NCBI GenBank assembly: GCA_037176725.1
Contig: JAZBRS010000026.1
Location: 105,569,501-105,633,500 of the forward strand
Reading direction: 5' to 3'
DNA: 64,000 nucleotides
Source: Posidonia oceanica
Lineage: Eukaryota > Streptophyta > Magnoliopsida > Alismatales > Posidoniaceae
The notes below the pieces were generated by a model. It was not told the origin of the DNA. It worked only from the letters and a program-made list of their open reading frames with translations, and made no database searches. The position numbers were made by a program, and so were the translations under genes. How positions within the stretch are numbered: position 1 is the stretch's first letter; every line of letters starts with the position of its first letter. Shown in pieces: positions 22,601 to 33,690 of the stretch.

Positions 22601-25554
22601 TGTCATCGCCCGCCGACGTCACTCCGGTCTCCGCACGTCTTCGGCGAAGGCCCTCGACCGTTCTATGCCTCTCCAGCACTCCGTTTCTGCCTCCTCCGGC
22701 CACTGTCAGCACTGTGCTACAGTGGCTCTTTCTTCCTCCTTTCACTGTGCATTTATTTTTTGCTTACCATGCTTTTTTGTTATAAAATTGCATATTTTCC
22801 TTGCTTTCTTGCTTATTTGCATTCTGGTCCTGCTTCTGTTTATTATTCATCTGATTTCGTATGTAAATCTTATGAAATTGCATAAAAAAACCCAAAAAAT
22901 CAATTAATTGCATGTTAGTCCTGCCACAGTGTTTCTCTTCAGTGTTTTCTTTAAATTCCAGTCCTCTAACTTTATATTATTGTATGTTAGTCTTCCTGAT
23001 ATTAATCTGATTTAATGCTCATATTTTACCTTGGTGTATTGCATTTCTAGTCCTTGTTAGTTTTCTTATTTGCACTTTGGTCCTCTGACCTGTTAACTTA
23101 GTTATTTATTTTTCAATTTTCTTTACTACATTGCATCATTTCCCTCACATCATCTGATTTTTGCATATAGGCCCTTCATCATGCACAGCATACATTTAAA
23201 TGCATATTTTGCTTATAAAATTGCATTTTTGACCCTACATGTTTTAAAATTTGCACATAAGTCCTTCCTCATACAAAGTATGTATTTAAATGCATGTTTT
23301 GCTTATAAAATTGCATTTTAGACCCTGCATGTTTGAAAAATTGCATATATGCCCCTGTTTGCATTCTAGACCACTCAGACCCCTGTTTTGCTGGAAAAAT
23401 TGCATTTTAGACCCTGTTGATTTCAAAATTGCATGTCAATTTACCATTCGACTTCGAAACCTGTCTTGATGCATGGCTATCCTGAAAAATTACATTTTGA
23501 ACCCTGCATTTTGTAAAATTGCATTCAGACCCCCATCTTTTTCAAAATTGCATGTAAGTCCCCATTTTTCTGGAAAATCATCCCTAGGTCTCTTCTTGCA
23601 TTCTGCACGCATTGCATTCTTGCATCCGGCATCTCTCGCACACACCTGAGCACTCTTAGCTCCCACTTACGTGGGAGGACCTGCTTTGCACACCCTTAGA
23701 CCCCTTTTACACTTAGATCTTATCTTCTCCCCTGTTCAGGCCTCCTGCCTTGAAGTCTGGATATCTTCAGATCCGGTCGTTGGATCTTCTCAAGTAAGCT
23801 ACCTGGGCGACCCCGGCGGAGCATTCTTCAGCATGGACCAATCAGATTTCAGATCAAGCCTCAGATTTCCAAGGTAAGTCCTCTTGAACTTCGGTAGTAT
23901 CTTTTTGCATATCATTCGCATTGCATGGCTTTTGCACACTCTTTTTCGCTTTGTTTCTCGCACTGTTTTGCTTGCCAGCTTTGTTTCTTGCACCGTTTTG
24001 CGTGCCGGCTTTGTTTCTCGCACCGTTTTGCATGCGACTTTGTTTCTTGCATCGTTTTGCGTGCTGCTTTGTTTCTTGCATCGTTTTGCGTGTCCGACTT
24101 TGTTTCTTCAACCGTTTTGCGTGCCGCTTTGTTTCTTGCACCGTTTTGCGTGCCCAGCTTTGTTTCTTGTATCGTTTTGCGTGCCCAGCTTTGTTTCTCA
24201 CACCGTTTTGCGTGCCGCTTTGTTTCTTACACCGTTTTGCGTGCCCAGTTTTGTTTCTCGCACCGTTTTGCATGCCGCTTTGTTTCTTACATCGTTTTGC
24301 GTGCCCAGCTTTGTTTCTTGCACCGTTTTGCGTGCTGCTTTGTTTCTTGCACCGTCTTGCATGCCCAACTTTGTTTCTTGCACCGTTTTGTGTGTCCGCC
24401 TTGTCTCTCGCACCATTTTGCGTACCGACCTTGTTTCTCGCACCTTTTTGCGTGCCAGCTTTGTTTCTCGCATCGTTTTGCGTGCCGCTTTGTTTCTTAC
24501 ACCGTTTTGCATGCCAGCTTTGTTTCTCGCACCGTTTCGCGTGCCAGCTTTGTTTCTTGCACCGTTTTGCGTGCCGACTTGGTTTCTTGCACCGTTTTGG
24601 GTGCCGGCTTTGTTTCTCGCACTGTTTTACATTCTCGCTTTGTTTCTTGCACCGTTTTGCGTGCCTTGCTTGTTTCTTGCACCGTCCTGCATGCCGACCT
24701 TGCTTTTCGCACTGTTTTATGTTCTTGCTGTGCTTCTCCCACCGTTTTACGTTCTTGCTTCGTTTCTGGCATAGTTTTGCGTGTCAACTTCTTTTCTCGC
24801 ACCATTTTGCGTGTCGGCTTCGTTTCTCGCACCGTTTTGCGTGTTTTACGTTGTTTCCTCTTGCATGTCGCCCGCATTGCCTGTTTTCACCGTTGTTTTG
24901 TTTTATCGCCTGCATTTGCATATAGGACAGTGATGCTTACTGCCTGGAGTTCTCACGAGCCAGGTTTCGCCCGGTTCAGAACACATACAGCGTTGCTGAG
25001 CGCTTACATTGCACGTTTACTTTCTTGCATTGCATTCGTCACTTAGAGCACACCTTTGAGCATTTAGACAGGCATTCATTGGCACTTAGGCATTCAAAGT
25101 CTGCATTTCCCTGCGTGTGCGAGCGTAAGCCTAGAAAGACCGATTCTCGGACGTGTCGGGGGTGCCTAACACCTTCCCCGCACGTAACAGGAGTCCTTGC
25201 CCTCTCTCTTGGCCGGCAATGACCATATCGCCCTTATCCTAGGCACGAGTCACATCATTTGCATTCATTTGCATCTCATCTCTTTTGCATTGCCTTGCAT
25301 TGCATCTTTTGCTTGGTTTTGCATGATTATTCACGCATTTCCCCAATTTTCCTTGTCTCCCAATCTAATAGACTTGGTGGCGACTCCGATTTTGTCTTAT
25401 TTTCTTCTTTTCTTCCCCTTTTCCTTTTTTTTTAAAATGTTTTCGAGTTAAGTCTTCCTTCTCGGACATAGCCGCTAATAGTGAGCCTGATTCTGATCGG
25501 TGCACGCGAGCTTTGGCAGTGTGCATGGACGATCTGAACACCGGGATTACGACA
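19672..25554 (+). mobile_element. Solo LTR of the Tat/Ogre family (5883 bp)
   Basis: It begins TGTTGACACCTCATTTTG and ends GATTACGACA, and is flanked on both sides by GCTAC. No primer binding site or coding region follows, so this is a solo LTR left by LTR-LTR recombination. It is the inverted counterpart of 8773-14937 along its whole length. Landmarks in order: an A-rich stretch (20280-21060), a GC-rich stretch (21120-22730), a degenerate TTGCAT repeat region (23200-23560), the 30-bp minisatellite (23935-24855), and an internal TGGCGACTCCG near the 3' end (25378-25388). Confidence 0.93.
23935..24855 (+). repeat. 30-bp minisatellite in the solo Tat LTR, about 30 units
   Basis: Units like ttttgcgtgccggctttg followed by tttctcgcaccg recur about 30 times with point changes and occasional 1-3 base slips. 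This is more than twice the number in the opposed LTR. The array yields long open frames of Phe/Leu/Ala/Pro decamers in several frames, which are not genes. Confidence 0.93.
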
Positions 25555-25559
25555 GCTAC
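25555..25559. repeat. Target site duplication GCTAC (right copy)
   Basis: Matches 19667-19671 exactly and fixes the right edge of the solo Tat LTR. Confidence 0.85.
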
Positions 25560-25753
25560 GCAACACAAGGACGTCGTTGGATGACATCTTGTCATTAATC
25601 CAGTTAACCAAGAACTCACATCATATCAACATCCACATCTCCCTGAAGATGTCTTGCCAGTCGGTATAGCTAATCGACAAATGGCGATCATAAATATTGT
25701 TGACGAACATGGAAGCGTTAACCTCATTACACTCCCAAATCCACATATCTTTA

Positions 25754-25758
25754 CAAAC
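25754..25758. repeat. Target site duplication CAAAC (right copy)
   Basis: Matches 17669-17673. If correct, the older solo LTR ends at 25753 in TTTA rather than CA, which implies decay of its terminus. Confidence 0.55.
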
Positions 25759-25817
25759 TTAGTCATGTTTTTTCAAATCATAGAATTTTAAAAAGTTTTG
25801 CTTTTATAATTAGAGAT

Positions 25818-26505
25818 ATGGAAGAAATTTTTAAAAAATATTGATCTGAACCTCTAATGTCATTTTGTTTAACTATTGTACTGGATCCTAGAATTAAACT
25901 TACAGGAGCTCTAGCTATATGTGGACAAATTTTTGATAATATGAGCTCATCTAAGAAATTTGATGCTTTCAATATTAAATTTAAGAAATTTTTATATGAT
26001 TTGTTTAAAGAGTATAATGATCAATTTGAATCTACTTCTAGTTTTAGTTCTAGAGTTAGTTATTTTTCTTCTCAAATGAGTATTCCTAACCAAAAAGAAA
26101 AAAATGTAATGGATGTTTTACAAGGAATAATGAAAAAATATGAAAAACAAAGTACTAATATTGACTTAGAAACTTATTTAGATTCAAAATTTTACTTTAA
26201 TGATGACGAAATATATAACTTAGATTTATTAAAATGGTGGTCTATTAATTCAAAAATATTTTCCTATGGTTTGTTATATGGCACGAAACTTAATAACTAC
26301 TTCGACCTCTACAATGACGTCGGAGTCCGCTTTTAGTGCAGGTAAAAGAGTACTTGATATTAGAAGATGTAATCTATTAGTGAAGTCGATGGAAGTTTTG
26401 ATATACTTGAAAGATTGGATGGATGTAGCATCAAGGATGCAAAACATGTCACTCGAAGATAACTGGGACGATGATGCAAATGAAACAAAAGGATTGCGTG
26501 ACTAA
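25818..26505 (+). pseudogene. hAT transposase C-terminal fragment
   Basis: The frame from 25818 reads MEEIFKKY-stop-SEPL, then CLTIVLDPRIKLTGA, the LDPR block of plant Ac/RICESLEEPER-like hAT transposases. A Lys/Asn-rich region follows, then YLDSKFYF and LLKWWSINSKIF. An extra T near 26262 shifts the frame, after which MARNLITTSTST, then SESAFSAGKRVLD and EVLIYLKDWMD follow. This is the hAT dimerisation domain (WW...SESAFS...LKDW), essentially complete. The N-terminal BED finger and catalytic core are absent upstream. It ends at a stop at 26503-26505. A dead remnant. Confidence 0.88.
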
Positions 26506-26639
26506 ATATTTTTGCAATTTTTCTTTATTTTTGGAAATTTTCTTTTATTTATGTATTTTTCCATTATTTTTGTAATTTTCCTTTATTTATGTATTTGTTC
26601 CAAAAATTTATCAAATATTTCTTTTATTAACACAAAAAA

Positions 26640-26840
26640 TTAAAACGAACGTTCACTGATACAAAGTGGGTGTCCACTAATGTATTTCAAACGTCCACTA
26701 AAGCATATGTAGACGCCCACCATGCACAACAAACGTCTACTAAGTGAAGCAGATGTTCGTTGATTGGAGCAGACATCAAGTTTTGGTCAAGATTTCCCTG
26801 ACCAAGAAACGGGCGTCCACTGCTCGTGTGCGGACATATG
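26640..26840. repeat. Cluster of (a/g)acgtccact-type motifs
   Basis: Within 200 bp the plus strand repeats cgttcact, gtgtccact, cgtccact, cgcccacc, cgtctact and cgtccact at irregular spacing. Similar clusters occur at 28430-28600 and 31030-31260. They look like the subterminal repeats that plant DNA transposons use to bind transposase, but no terminal inverted repeats or target duplications were found. Confidence 0.5.
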
Positions 26841-27073
26841 CTAGCAACGATTAGGGTGTTAAAACCCTAGCCGCCACCCTAGCCATTTCCCATTCTCTCT
26901 CCCTTTCAACCTATCTCTCATTCTCCTTCTCTCCTTTGTGGCTTTACCATACGAACCACCACCTTAGCCATCTCCCATTCTCTTTTCCTTTTGATCCATC
27001 TCTCATACGCTTCAACTCTTTCAATGACCTCAAAGAAGATGCTTGCTCACTAGCCCTCTAAAAGGGACGTTCA

Positions 27074-28146
27074 ATGGCTTCAACGTCCCAAGCCAACATC
27101 GAGGAGGACGATCGTCAACCTTGTTTCTACTCCACTCAAGAACGGCATTTCCTTTTTCGAAGTTCCAAAGCTGAGGAGACATACATGGATCTCCGAAATA
27201 GGAATGTCTACAAAGATTTGCCAGTGAAGTTCGACGATCTTGACATTTTTACTGTCAAAATCAAGGAATTCTTTGATTTCCAAGGTTTGATTCAGTTACC
27301 ATCCTTCGGGATTAACGCTCCATGCTATAATAAAGTCATTCCTCTTTTTTATGCAAAATTTGAAATAGGATCAACCTATGATCATTATTCATATATCTTT
27401 ACAATGTCCATATAAAAATTGATGAGGATGTAATTAGTAGAGTTTTAGGAGTTACTTAGAATGGATTAGACATAGAATCAACTAAGATAAAATAATTGTG
27501 AGATGAAAAAGATGTGAGTAAAACTCTTTATAAGAATCCCAATGAAGAATGTGTTCCGTCGGCAACGAATGAAATGACACCAATAGTTAGAATTGTAGAC
27601 AAAATCATTGGATTTAATCTACAACAAAATAGGAGTCATAGAAATCATTTCACACTAGTATCTATTAAGACGGTATACCCAATAATTGCCAAAATAAAGG
27701 TAAATTGGGTAAAGTATATACTTTACTTCATGGTTACCAAAAGAACTCACCTTTGATATGGTAGCCTTATTACCCATATTTTGAACTATTACCGTATTGA
27801 TGTTTAAAATGAACTATTTATCGAACATCATCAATGATATAACCGTTCAAATATTGTCCGAAGCCAAATGATTTGAAGAAGTAGACGTAGTGCATCTTCT
27901 TCTACTCAAGTTCCGCCAACACAAATGCAAGAAAAGAAAGAAGAACAATGAGAGGAATCCAATTAAGAGTATGAAGAAGTACATGTCCAAATGCAATTAG
28001 ACAACAACGAAGACAATGTGAACAAGCTCGAGGAAGACCTATTCAATTGGAAGTTGGAATATAGACGAGACATGCAACACATATTAACATCAATGTTTCA
28101 TATTATGGATGTACTTAGATCACATCCTCCTCTTCCACCTCAATAG
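27074..28146 (+). pseudogene. Degenerate plant-transposon-type reading frame
   Basis: The first open part (27074-27415) starts MASTSQANIEEDD and has a region with SSKAEETYMDLRNRNVY, then LIQLPSFG and FYAKFEIGS. After a stop, KIDEDVISRVLGV and, from 27514, a second open part with VDKIIGFNLQQNR continue. The end (about 27890-28146) is Gln/Glu-rich and finishes HIMDVLRSHPPLPPQ. This arrangement resembles the 'putative plant transposon protein' family that is abundant in dicot genomes. Several stops break it. It lies between two clusters of the acgtccact motif, which may belong to the same element. The family call is from resemblance only. Confidence 0.4.
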
Positions 28147-28429
28147 ATTTTGATCAGATTTTTCTTCATATTTCATGTAATTTTCAAACAATTATGTATT
28201 TTGTAATCTTCTTAATTTAATTTATGAAGGAATGAATTTTACTTTTATGGATATCTTGTTTGTGAATGTGAATGTGATTTGAAATGAATGAATGGGTGTG
28301 ATTATGTTTATGTGAATGAATGCAAATGAATAAATGTGAAGGTAAATCAGTGAATAGATGTACAAATGCTTAACATAGAACTTACCATATTCTGTAAAGC
28401 GTACGTCTGGTTTTGATACAAAACTTATT

Positions 28430-28600
28430 GTGTCAAAAAATGGATGTCTACTTCTAAAAACGGACGTCCATTTACAATACAGTAAGTTTTGTGTCAAAAT
28501 CGAACGTTTGCTTTCAAAAGTGGACATCTGGTTTTTAACACATATCCTATTGTGTCAAAAGCAGACATCCTTTTTCAAAAGTAGACATTCATTTTTTTAT
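28430..28600. repeat. Second cluster of gacgtccat-type motifs
   Basis: Copies such as gatgtctact, gacgtccatt, gacatctggt and gacatcctt alternate with ttgtgtcaaaa phrases over about 170 bp. They are related to the cluster at 26640-26840. Confidence 0.45.
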
Positions 28601-28668
28601 TTTTTAAAACAAACTAGATGTTACATTAGAAAAAACATCCGTTAAATCTACTTTTTAACACACTTTTG

Positions 28669-28670
<2 letters not shown>

Positions 28671-28705
<35 letters not shown>
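28671..28705. repeat. (TA)n microsatellite
   Basis: About 17 perfect TA dinucleotides. Confidence 0.95.
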
Positions 28706-28708
<3 letters not shown>

Positions 28709-28825
28709 TTCTCATTCATTTCTTCTCCGCTCATCCAAGTACCCAAGAACTTCTAAATTTGTTTTTCCTCTTCTTCTTCAATACTCTTCTTTCTCTTTTG
28801 AATTTTGATCTTTCTTAGTTTTCGT

Positions 28826-29068
28826 GATGAATCCAACATGGCATTCAGAATTGATGCGTGTCTTCAAAAAAGATGAAAATGAAAAGTTCTATTACTTTTA
28901 CAACTATTGCAATCGTAAGTTTTGGTTTAAGTCTCGTACTACAAAGATTCAACTACACTGCAGGTATATGAAAAATTATGTAAAGCTATAGAAAGCACAC
29001 GATTGTGAACGTTACGGTTCCATTTCGTCTTCAATTACCTGGAACGCAAACGAAGACGAAGAAGAATA
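28826..29068 (+). pseudogene. BED-finger-like fragment
   Basis: The frame starting at ATG 28826 reads WHSELMRVFKKDENEKF, then YNYCNRKFWFKSRTTKIQLH, and one TAG later continues KAHDCERYGS, ending in an acidic EDEEE and stop. The pattern (aromatic, Cys, spaced His/Cys) recalls the N-terminal BED zinc finger of hAT transposases with one Cys lost. It lies downstream of the hAT C-terminus at 25818-26505, so the two do not belong to one collinear gene. A low-confidence call. Confidence 0.3.
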
Positions 29069-31029
29069 GAGTAATTAGTTCTTTTTTAATTTCGATGTAA
29101 TGTTATTTTGCTTTTTTATGTATTATCAAGTATTTATGGTATTATCAATGTATTTAAGTTATTAAATAATTATTTCTTAATTTTCTTATTAATTTAAAAA
29201 TTACATAAATTCATTAGAATCAATCTAAAATCAAGTCTAGTACAGTATGGTGTCGGCTCAACCGAAATAAATAGGATCATAGGCCGTGCTAAGGTCGAGA
29301 GATTTCTAATTCCGGCAAAACAGATCCTATATTCAAATTTAATTTTTCATGACAAAAATGTGTGCATACATCCATGTTTGATATGTACAAAATCATAATA
29401 ACTAATGCACATCGCGGTCGACCACAACTCTGTAATGTTGTTGTATGGTGAATAATACACTGTCCCCCCTCCTAGCCTCTTGTGTGTCCGTTGCACGGAT
29501 GTGATGTATGTGGCAAATCGCATTTGATATTCTCCCATGGTAAATAAACCATTGGCTTTTTACATTGTTTATCAAGTTACAAGCACATGTAAACCAAATT
29601 ATCGCACAAGTAGAAATCTGCTGCGTTTAGGATAAGTACAAGTCGATAAGAATCCTCGCAAAAAAAAAAGAAGGTTACTAAACATTAAGCTCATCAGTTC
29701 AACGTTACAAGCGCAAATACACAGTGCATGCTGATGGAACCATAACAAAAACCTTAAACCCTAATTAGGTGCGGTTAACGTCTTCTTACCATCACCGGTG
29801 GTGTCTGAACCGGAAAAGGTGATGCTTTCCCCCACGTAGCAAGAAAAAGGGAGGAGTTTGTGTGCACACTTTTTCTTAAAGAAAGAATCTTCCCAATCAT
29901 ACCCTGCCACGTTCGAACACCAGATATGGATTTTTTTTTTTTTTAAATGGTAAGTTTTTTTTTTATAAGTATTCAAATAGTAAGAATGGAATTTGATACC
30001 CATGATTTTTTTTGTTGTCTTCCGTTTCCATAGACCGGAAACGCGGTTTTCTATTGGTCGGTTTGACCGGACCGGGCTTGCCTACTGTTGACCGGAACAA
30101 GCTGGGCAATGGGTTTGGCCGATTGAGCCTTTGTTGTTGTTGTTGGGTCGTGGTTTGGACTTTGGAGATGGTGCGCTGCTTCTTGTTAAATATCTATACA
30201 TATATACCATGAACTTTAGCACAAGCCCAAGCAAACAATGGACCACCAATATCTCCCACGATCTAATATCAAATCCAAGCAAACTCTAAGACAGCAGTTG
30301 ATGCTTGGCTCATCTAAGGAGGAGAAAGAGATTACCATGGACCGACTATCTCATATGAAGTTGGCACCCTTATATTTTTGAATCTTCAAGGGCACTCTTA
30401 ACTACTGCATCCAAACTTGGATTCCTCAGTCTCTCTTGATTTCACTGATTGAGCTCATTCCAAAATTTTCAATCTCACTGTAAGATGATGGGCAAATTCC
30501 CTGAAAAGCCCGATGCAATACATCACATTCCTCTGTAGCTAGTCTGTGTATGGATCGATGTCGTCACAAACAGAAGCAGCACCTGTGAATGGGTCCATGC
30601 TGAAAACACCTCTACATGTTCACGAGAATATTAACTTTTTGGGAGGTGACGGTTGCATCCTACTTATCTGGTCCTGCAAGCTGAACTTGCACCTAATATC
30701 TTTGTACGATCGTCTGGACCCATGCAAGTCAAGGCCCATTTGACCAAGTAACAACAGCATAACCTCAAAGCTTAATTAATTAAGTATTCTCACCCTCACT
30801 TGTGAGAGCTCCATAGGTCACTCAAGTTGTATAAACCTAGTCGGCCCGTCACTATTCTGGCTCTATCTTAAATCATTTTGGTCTGTGTTAGGCCGAGTCG
30901 TAATTAGAAATCTTTCAATCCTAACATGGCCTACGGTCCTATTTTTTTGGGACTAGGCTTAAATCGGATCGAATCATGCCTGATTTCAAGCCGACCTTAA
31001 TTAATTTATTAATGTTTAAAAAAATTATA

Positions 31030-31260
31030 AAAAACTAAACGTGGATGTCCACTAACAAAAATAAATGCCCACTAATAAAATCAAACATCTACTTTTATGT
31101 AACGAATCCATTTTATGGAGCAGATGTCCATTTTTTTAAACTAAATGCACTGTCCAAAAAATAGATGTCCACTTTTATGTAACGGATGCCCATGTTTGGA
31201 TGGTGTGCACTGTATAGAAAAGTGGACGTCCATTTCTTTAATATGGACACCCATTTTTTA
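31030..31260. repeat. Third cluster of gatgtccac-type motifs
   Basis: Copies of gatgtccact, atgcccact, gatgtccatt, gatgtccac, gatgcccat and gacgtccatt occur with the phrase acttttatgtaacg twice. Related to the clusters at 26640 and 28430. Confidence 0.45.
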
Positions 31261-31769
31261 ACTATCACATGTGTTATATACAGAAAATACATTATAAAAT
31301 AATTATTGTAACTTAAAAATTAATATTTATATTTAAAATTATGTAATCTTATTTAGGACCTATTTTGGGCCTAAATCGAACCATAAAAACGGACTCAAGG
31401 CTGGTCGTGTTCGTGTCGGGTTCAAGCCTAAATCAAGTTATGTTGAGCCGTGGGAGAAAACCCCCTACCATAGCCCAACCCTTAGCCCTTTAAGGTTTGG
31501 GATCGAACTGGGCCAGCCAGAATTCTTTTTTCAGGGCGAGCAACGAGTTGCGAGCGATCCGACCCTAAATTCTAGGTCTAAAGTTGTAGGTCTGTGGTAC
31601 TGAATCATATTTTATTTGAAAAGTGTTGCAGTTGGCGTGGGATTTGCTCAAAGGACTTCTGTTTATATATATCAAATCTTACACAAATTTATACACCGCT
31701 AATGTGGCATCTGACGTGAACTTCCACATCATCTGTTGACGTGGCATGGAGAATGAAATCAAATAATAC

Positions 31770-31990
31770 AAGCTCAATGATACAAAAATAACGTCAAATG
31801 ATACGAGAATAACGTCAAATGATACGAATTAGATGATACGATAATGATATAAAATAATATGAGAATAAATACCAAATGATATAAGTTAAATGATACTAAA
31901 ATGACATCAAATGATACGAAAATTATAACAAATGATACAAGATACGAAAATGATATCAATGATACGAGAATGACTTTGTATTATTTTAAT
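31770..31990. repeat. Degenerate tandem repeat built on aatgatac(g)a
   Basis: About 12 copies of a unit like caaatgatacgaaaatgata, spaced roughly 15-25 bp, with point changes. Low complexity and AT-rich, no coding potential. Confidence 0.7.
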
Positions 31991-33660
31991 ACAAATTAGT
32001 ATCATATCTATACAATCTCGTATCATTCAGTTCTTATCTCGAAAATAATACAAAACTATTGTCATATCAACGTATATCATAGAGCTCCACATAGGATGTC
32101 GCATCAATGATATATGAATTAGTATAAGATTTGATGTATACAAACCACTTTTCATACCCAAAAATATATGTTTGGAGACTAGTGGATGTCTTATTTGTGT
32201 TTTTCATGACTTCAATCTTTCACGATAGTACAAGATTACAACACCATTAAGGCATGGGATTATTAGATGTGGATCACATCGCCGTAACATTTTATCTACA
32301 TAGATGTTGTAGCTAGTACCTTTTGTCTAAGGATTTGTTTTGTATAGTTTAGTCAAACTATGAGTTCAAATTGACAACATAATATAAAATAATGTGTTCT
32401 TTATCCTCTCCCATATGTGTATAATTAAGTTATTCTGCAAATAGCCTAATCTGGTGAAGTTCGATCGCACTAGATCTAGGCCGCTGAGTCCAAGGTATGG
32501 TAGGGCTAACCATAGGCTCAGTGGCCTAGATCTAGTGCAGTCCGTGTGATCGGACCACACCAAATAATTTGTGTATTCTACAATAGATCTTGAGAAACGA
32601 AATGGTTGAACTTACAACTTACACAAAGAACAATTCTCAATCATTTCAAAAGAATATATATGATTTTCTTTCTCATATCATGGAAACCTCTTCCTTCATC
32701 AAAGTTGATAATAAGGCGGTAGCAAAAAGATAAAACATTGGAGTGGTATACCAACCTACATGATAAAGCACTGGGTACATAACAGTGAGAGGATTAAATC
32801 CTGATATGCAAGAGATCCAAGCACTAATCCAGTACTCCTAACCACCAAAACATGCTCTTGTGCGCTAATGTATAAGTTGCATCAATGTAAACACACAATA
32901 AGAGGTGAGCAAAAGGTAAAGCTCGTTTGAATTTACGATAAGATCAGGAAAGCGATGTCACTTTGTCAAAAGTAGCTAAGATGGTTGCTTAACAGTAGGT
33001 TTTTTTTTTTTAAAAACCTTATGTTTAAATTAGTAGTCTATTATGTGCATGTGAATAAATTTTATTACAGTCAAATGAGCATATTCCTTTGTCTAAAGGT
33101 CTTGAAATTTACTAAATTTCAGTAAATTTCACCCATTAAAACTAAACATGCCAAACCATCTGCAAAAAAAATCCTGAAATTAAGATATTTTTTAGAACAT
33201 GAAATGGATTAAACGATGATGTGTTTAGATTTTAAAATTTTTCAAAAAAAAAAAAAAAGGTCAAGCGACCATGTTAGCTACTATAACAAAGTTGCATTTT
33301 AATTTTTTGGGTGTTAAGATATACTTGTAGTTATGATTTGTTCCCATTGATTTGTAGTTTTAGAGTGAAGATATACCATCACGGGAAACCTTTAATTTTT
33401 ATAACTAGGTTTGAAGGTGTGTTGGCTTAGTCTCCTTCATTCCATGGATGAATTGGTCCTTCAAATTATCGCTCAACACCTGAAAATTCTTATCACACGT
33501 TTCTAAAGGTCTGACCATGAGATAGTTTTCTAGTCCACTAGACTGTAAGACAGAGGCAAGTTAGTTCAACCACCTTAATAGCAGTTCAACAAAAAAACGT
33601 TTCTGTATCAGCGAAATAATCAACTATCAAGTTACAAAAAGGAAATTCCTAATGAGAAAA

Positions 33661-33690
33661 GAAGAAGAAGAAGAAGCAGCAGCAGCAGCA
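33661..33690. repeat. Compound (GAA)n(GCA)n microsatellite
   Basis: Five GAA triplets followed by five GCA/CAG triplets. Confidence 0.9.

Larger units (their letters stand above)
17674..25753 (+). mobile_element. Old solo LTR of the non-autonomous gypsy family, split by a younger solo LTR
   Basis: The left part is 17674-19671 and the right part 25560-25753. In sense orientation it starts TGTAAATATTC, then ATTTTCGCATTTCCGA, matching the sense start of the LTRs of the element at 39580-51057 (TGTAGATATCC, then ATTTTCGCATTTCTGA). The middle shares the tgttagct-tg(c)cacagctaac block and the phrase ggggaac-atccctggttag. The last 190 bases also align to that LTR end: gacatct-gtc-tatccag, then cacatctccct, ggcgatca, ggaagcgtt and cccaaatccacat. 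A TATA-like TATATAAG lies at 19215-19222. There is no internal region, and CAAAC flanks both sides, so it is a solo LTR. Its terminal bases (ATCTTTA) are decayed. Confidence 0.8.

Noticed and set aside
21121..22907. Several overlapping ORFs in the GC-rich block of the solo LTR
   Set aside because: Overlapping frames on both strands, Pro/Ser/Arg-biased, without domains. GC-rich non-coding LTR gives such ORFs by chance.
23884..25046. Long plus-strand ORFs of Phe/Leu/Ala/Pro decamers, up to 373 codons, in three frames
   Set aside because: They are products of the 30-bp minisatellite, whose period keeps every frame open. No start context or family resemblance.
25560..25753. Apparent coding frame (LPEDVLPVGIANRQMAIINIV) right of the solo LTR
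   Set aside because: The stretch aligns with the end of the gypsy-derivative LTR, so the open frame is coincidental.
29761..30003. Minus-strand 80-codon ORF (WCSNVAGYDWEDSFF)
   Set aside because: Some exon-like look, but no family recognised, no splice partner found and a poly-T/A start. Mentioned only within the intergenic entry.
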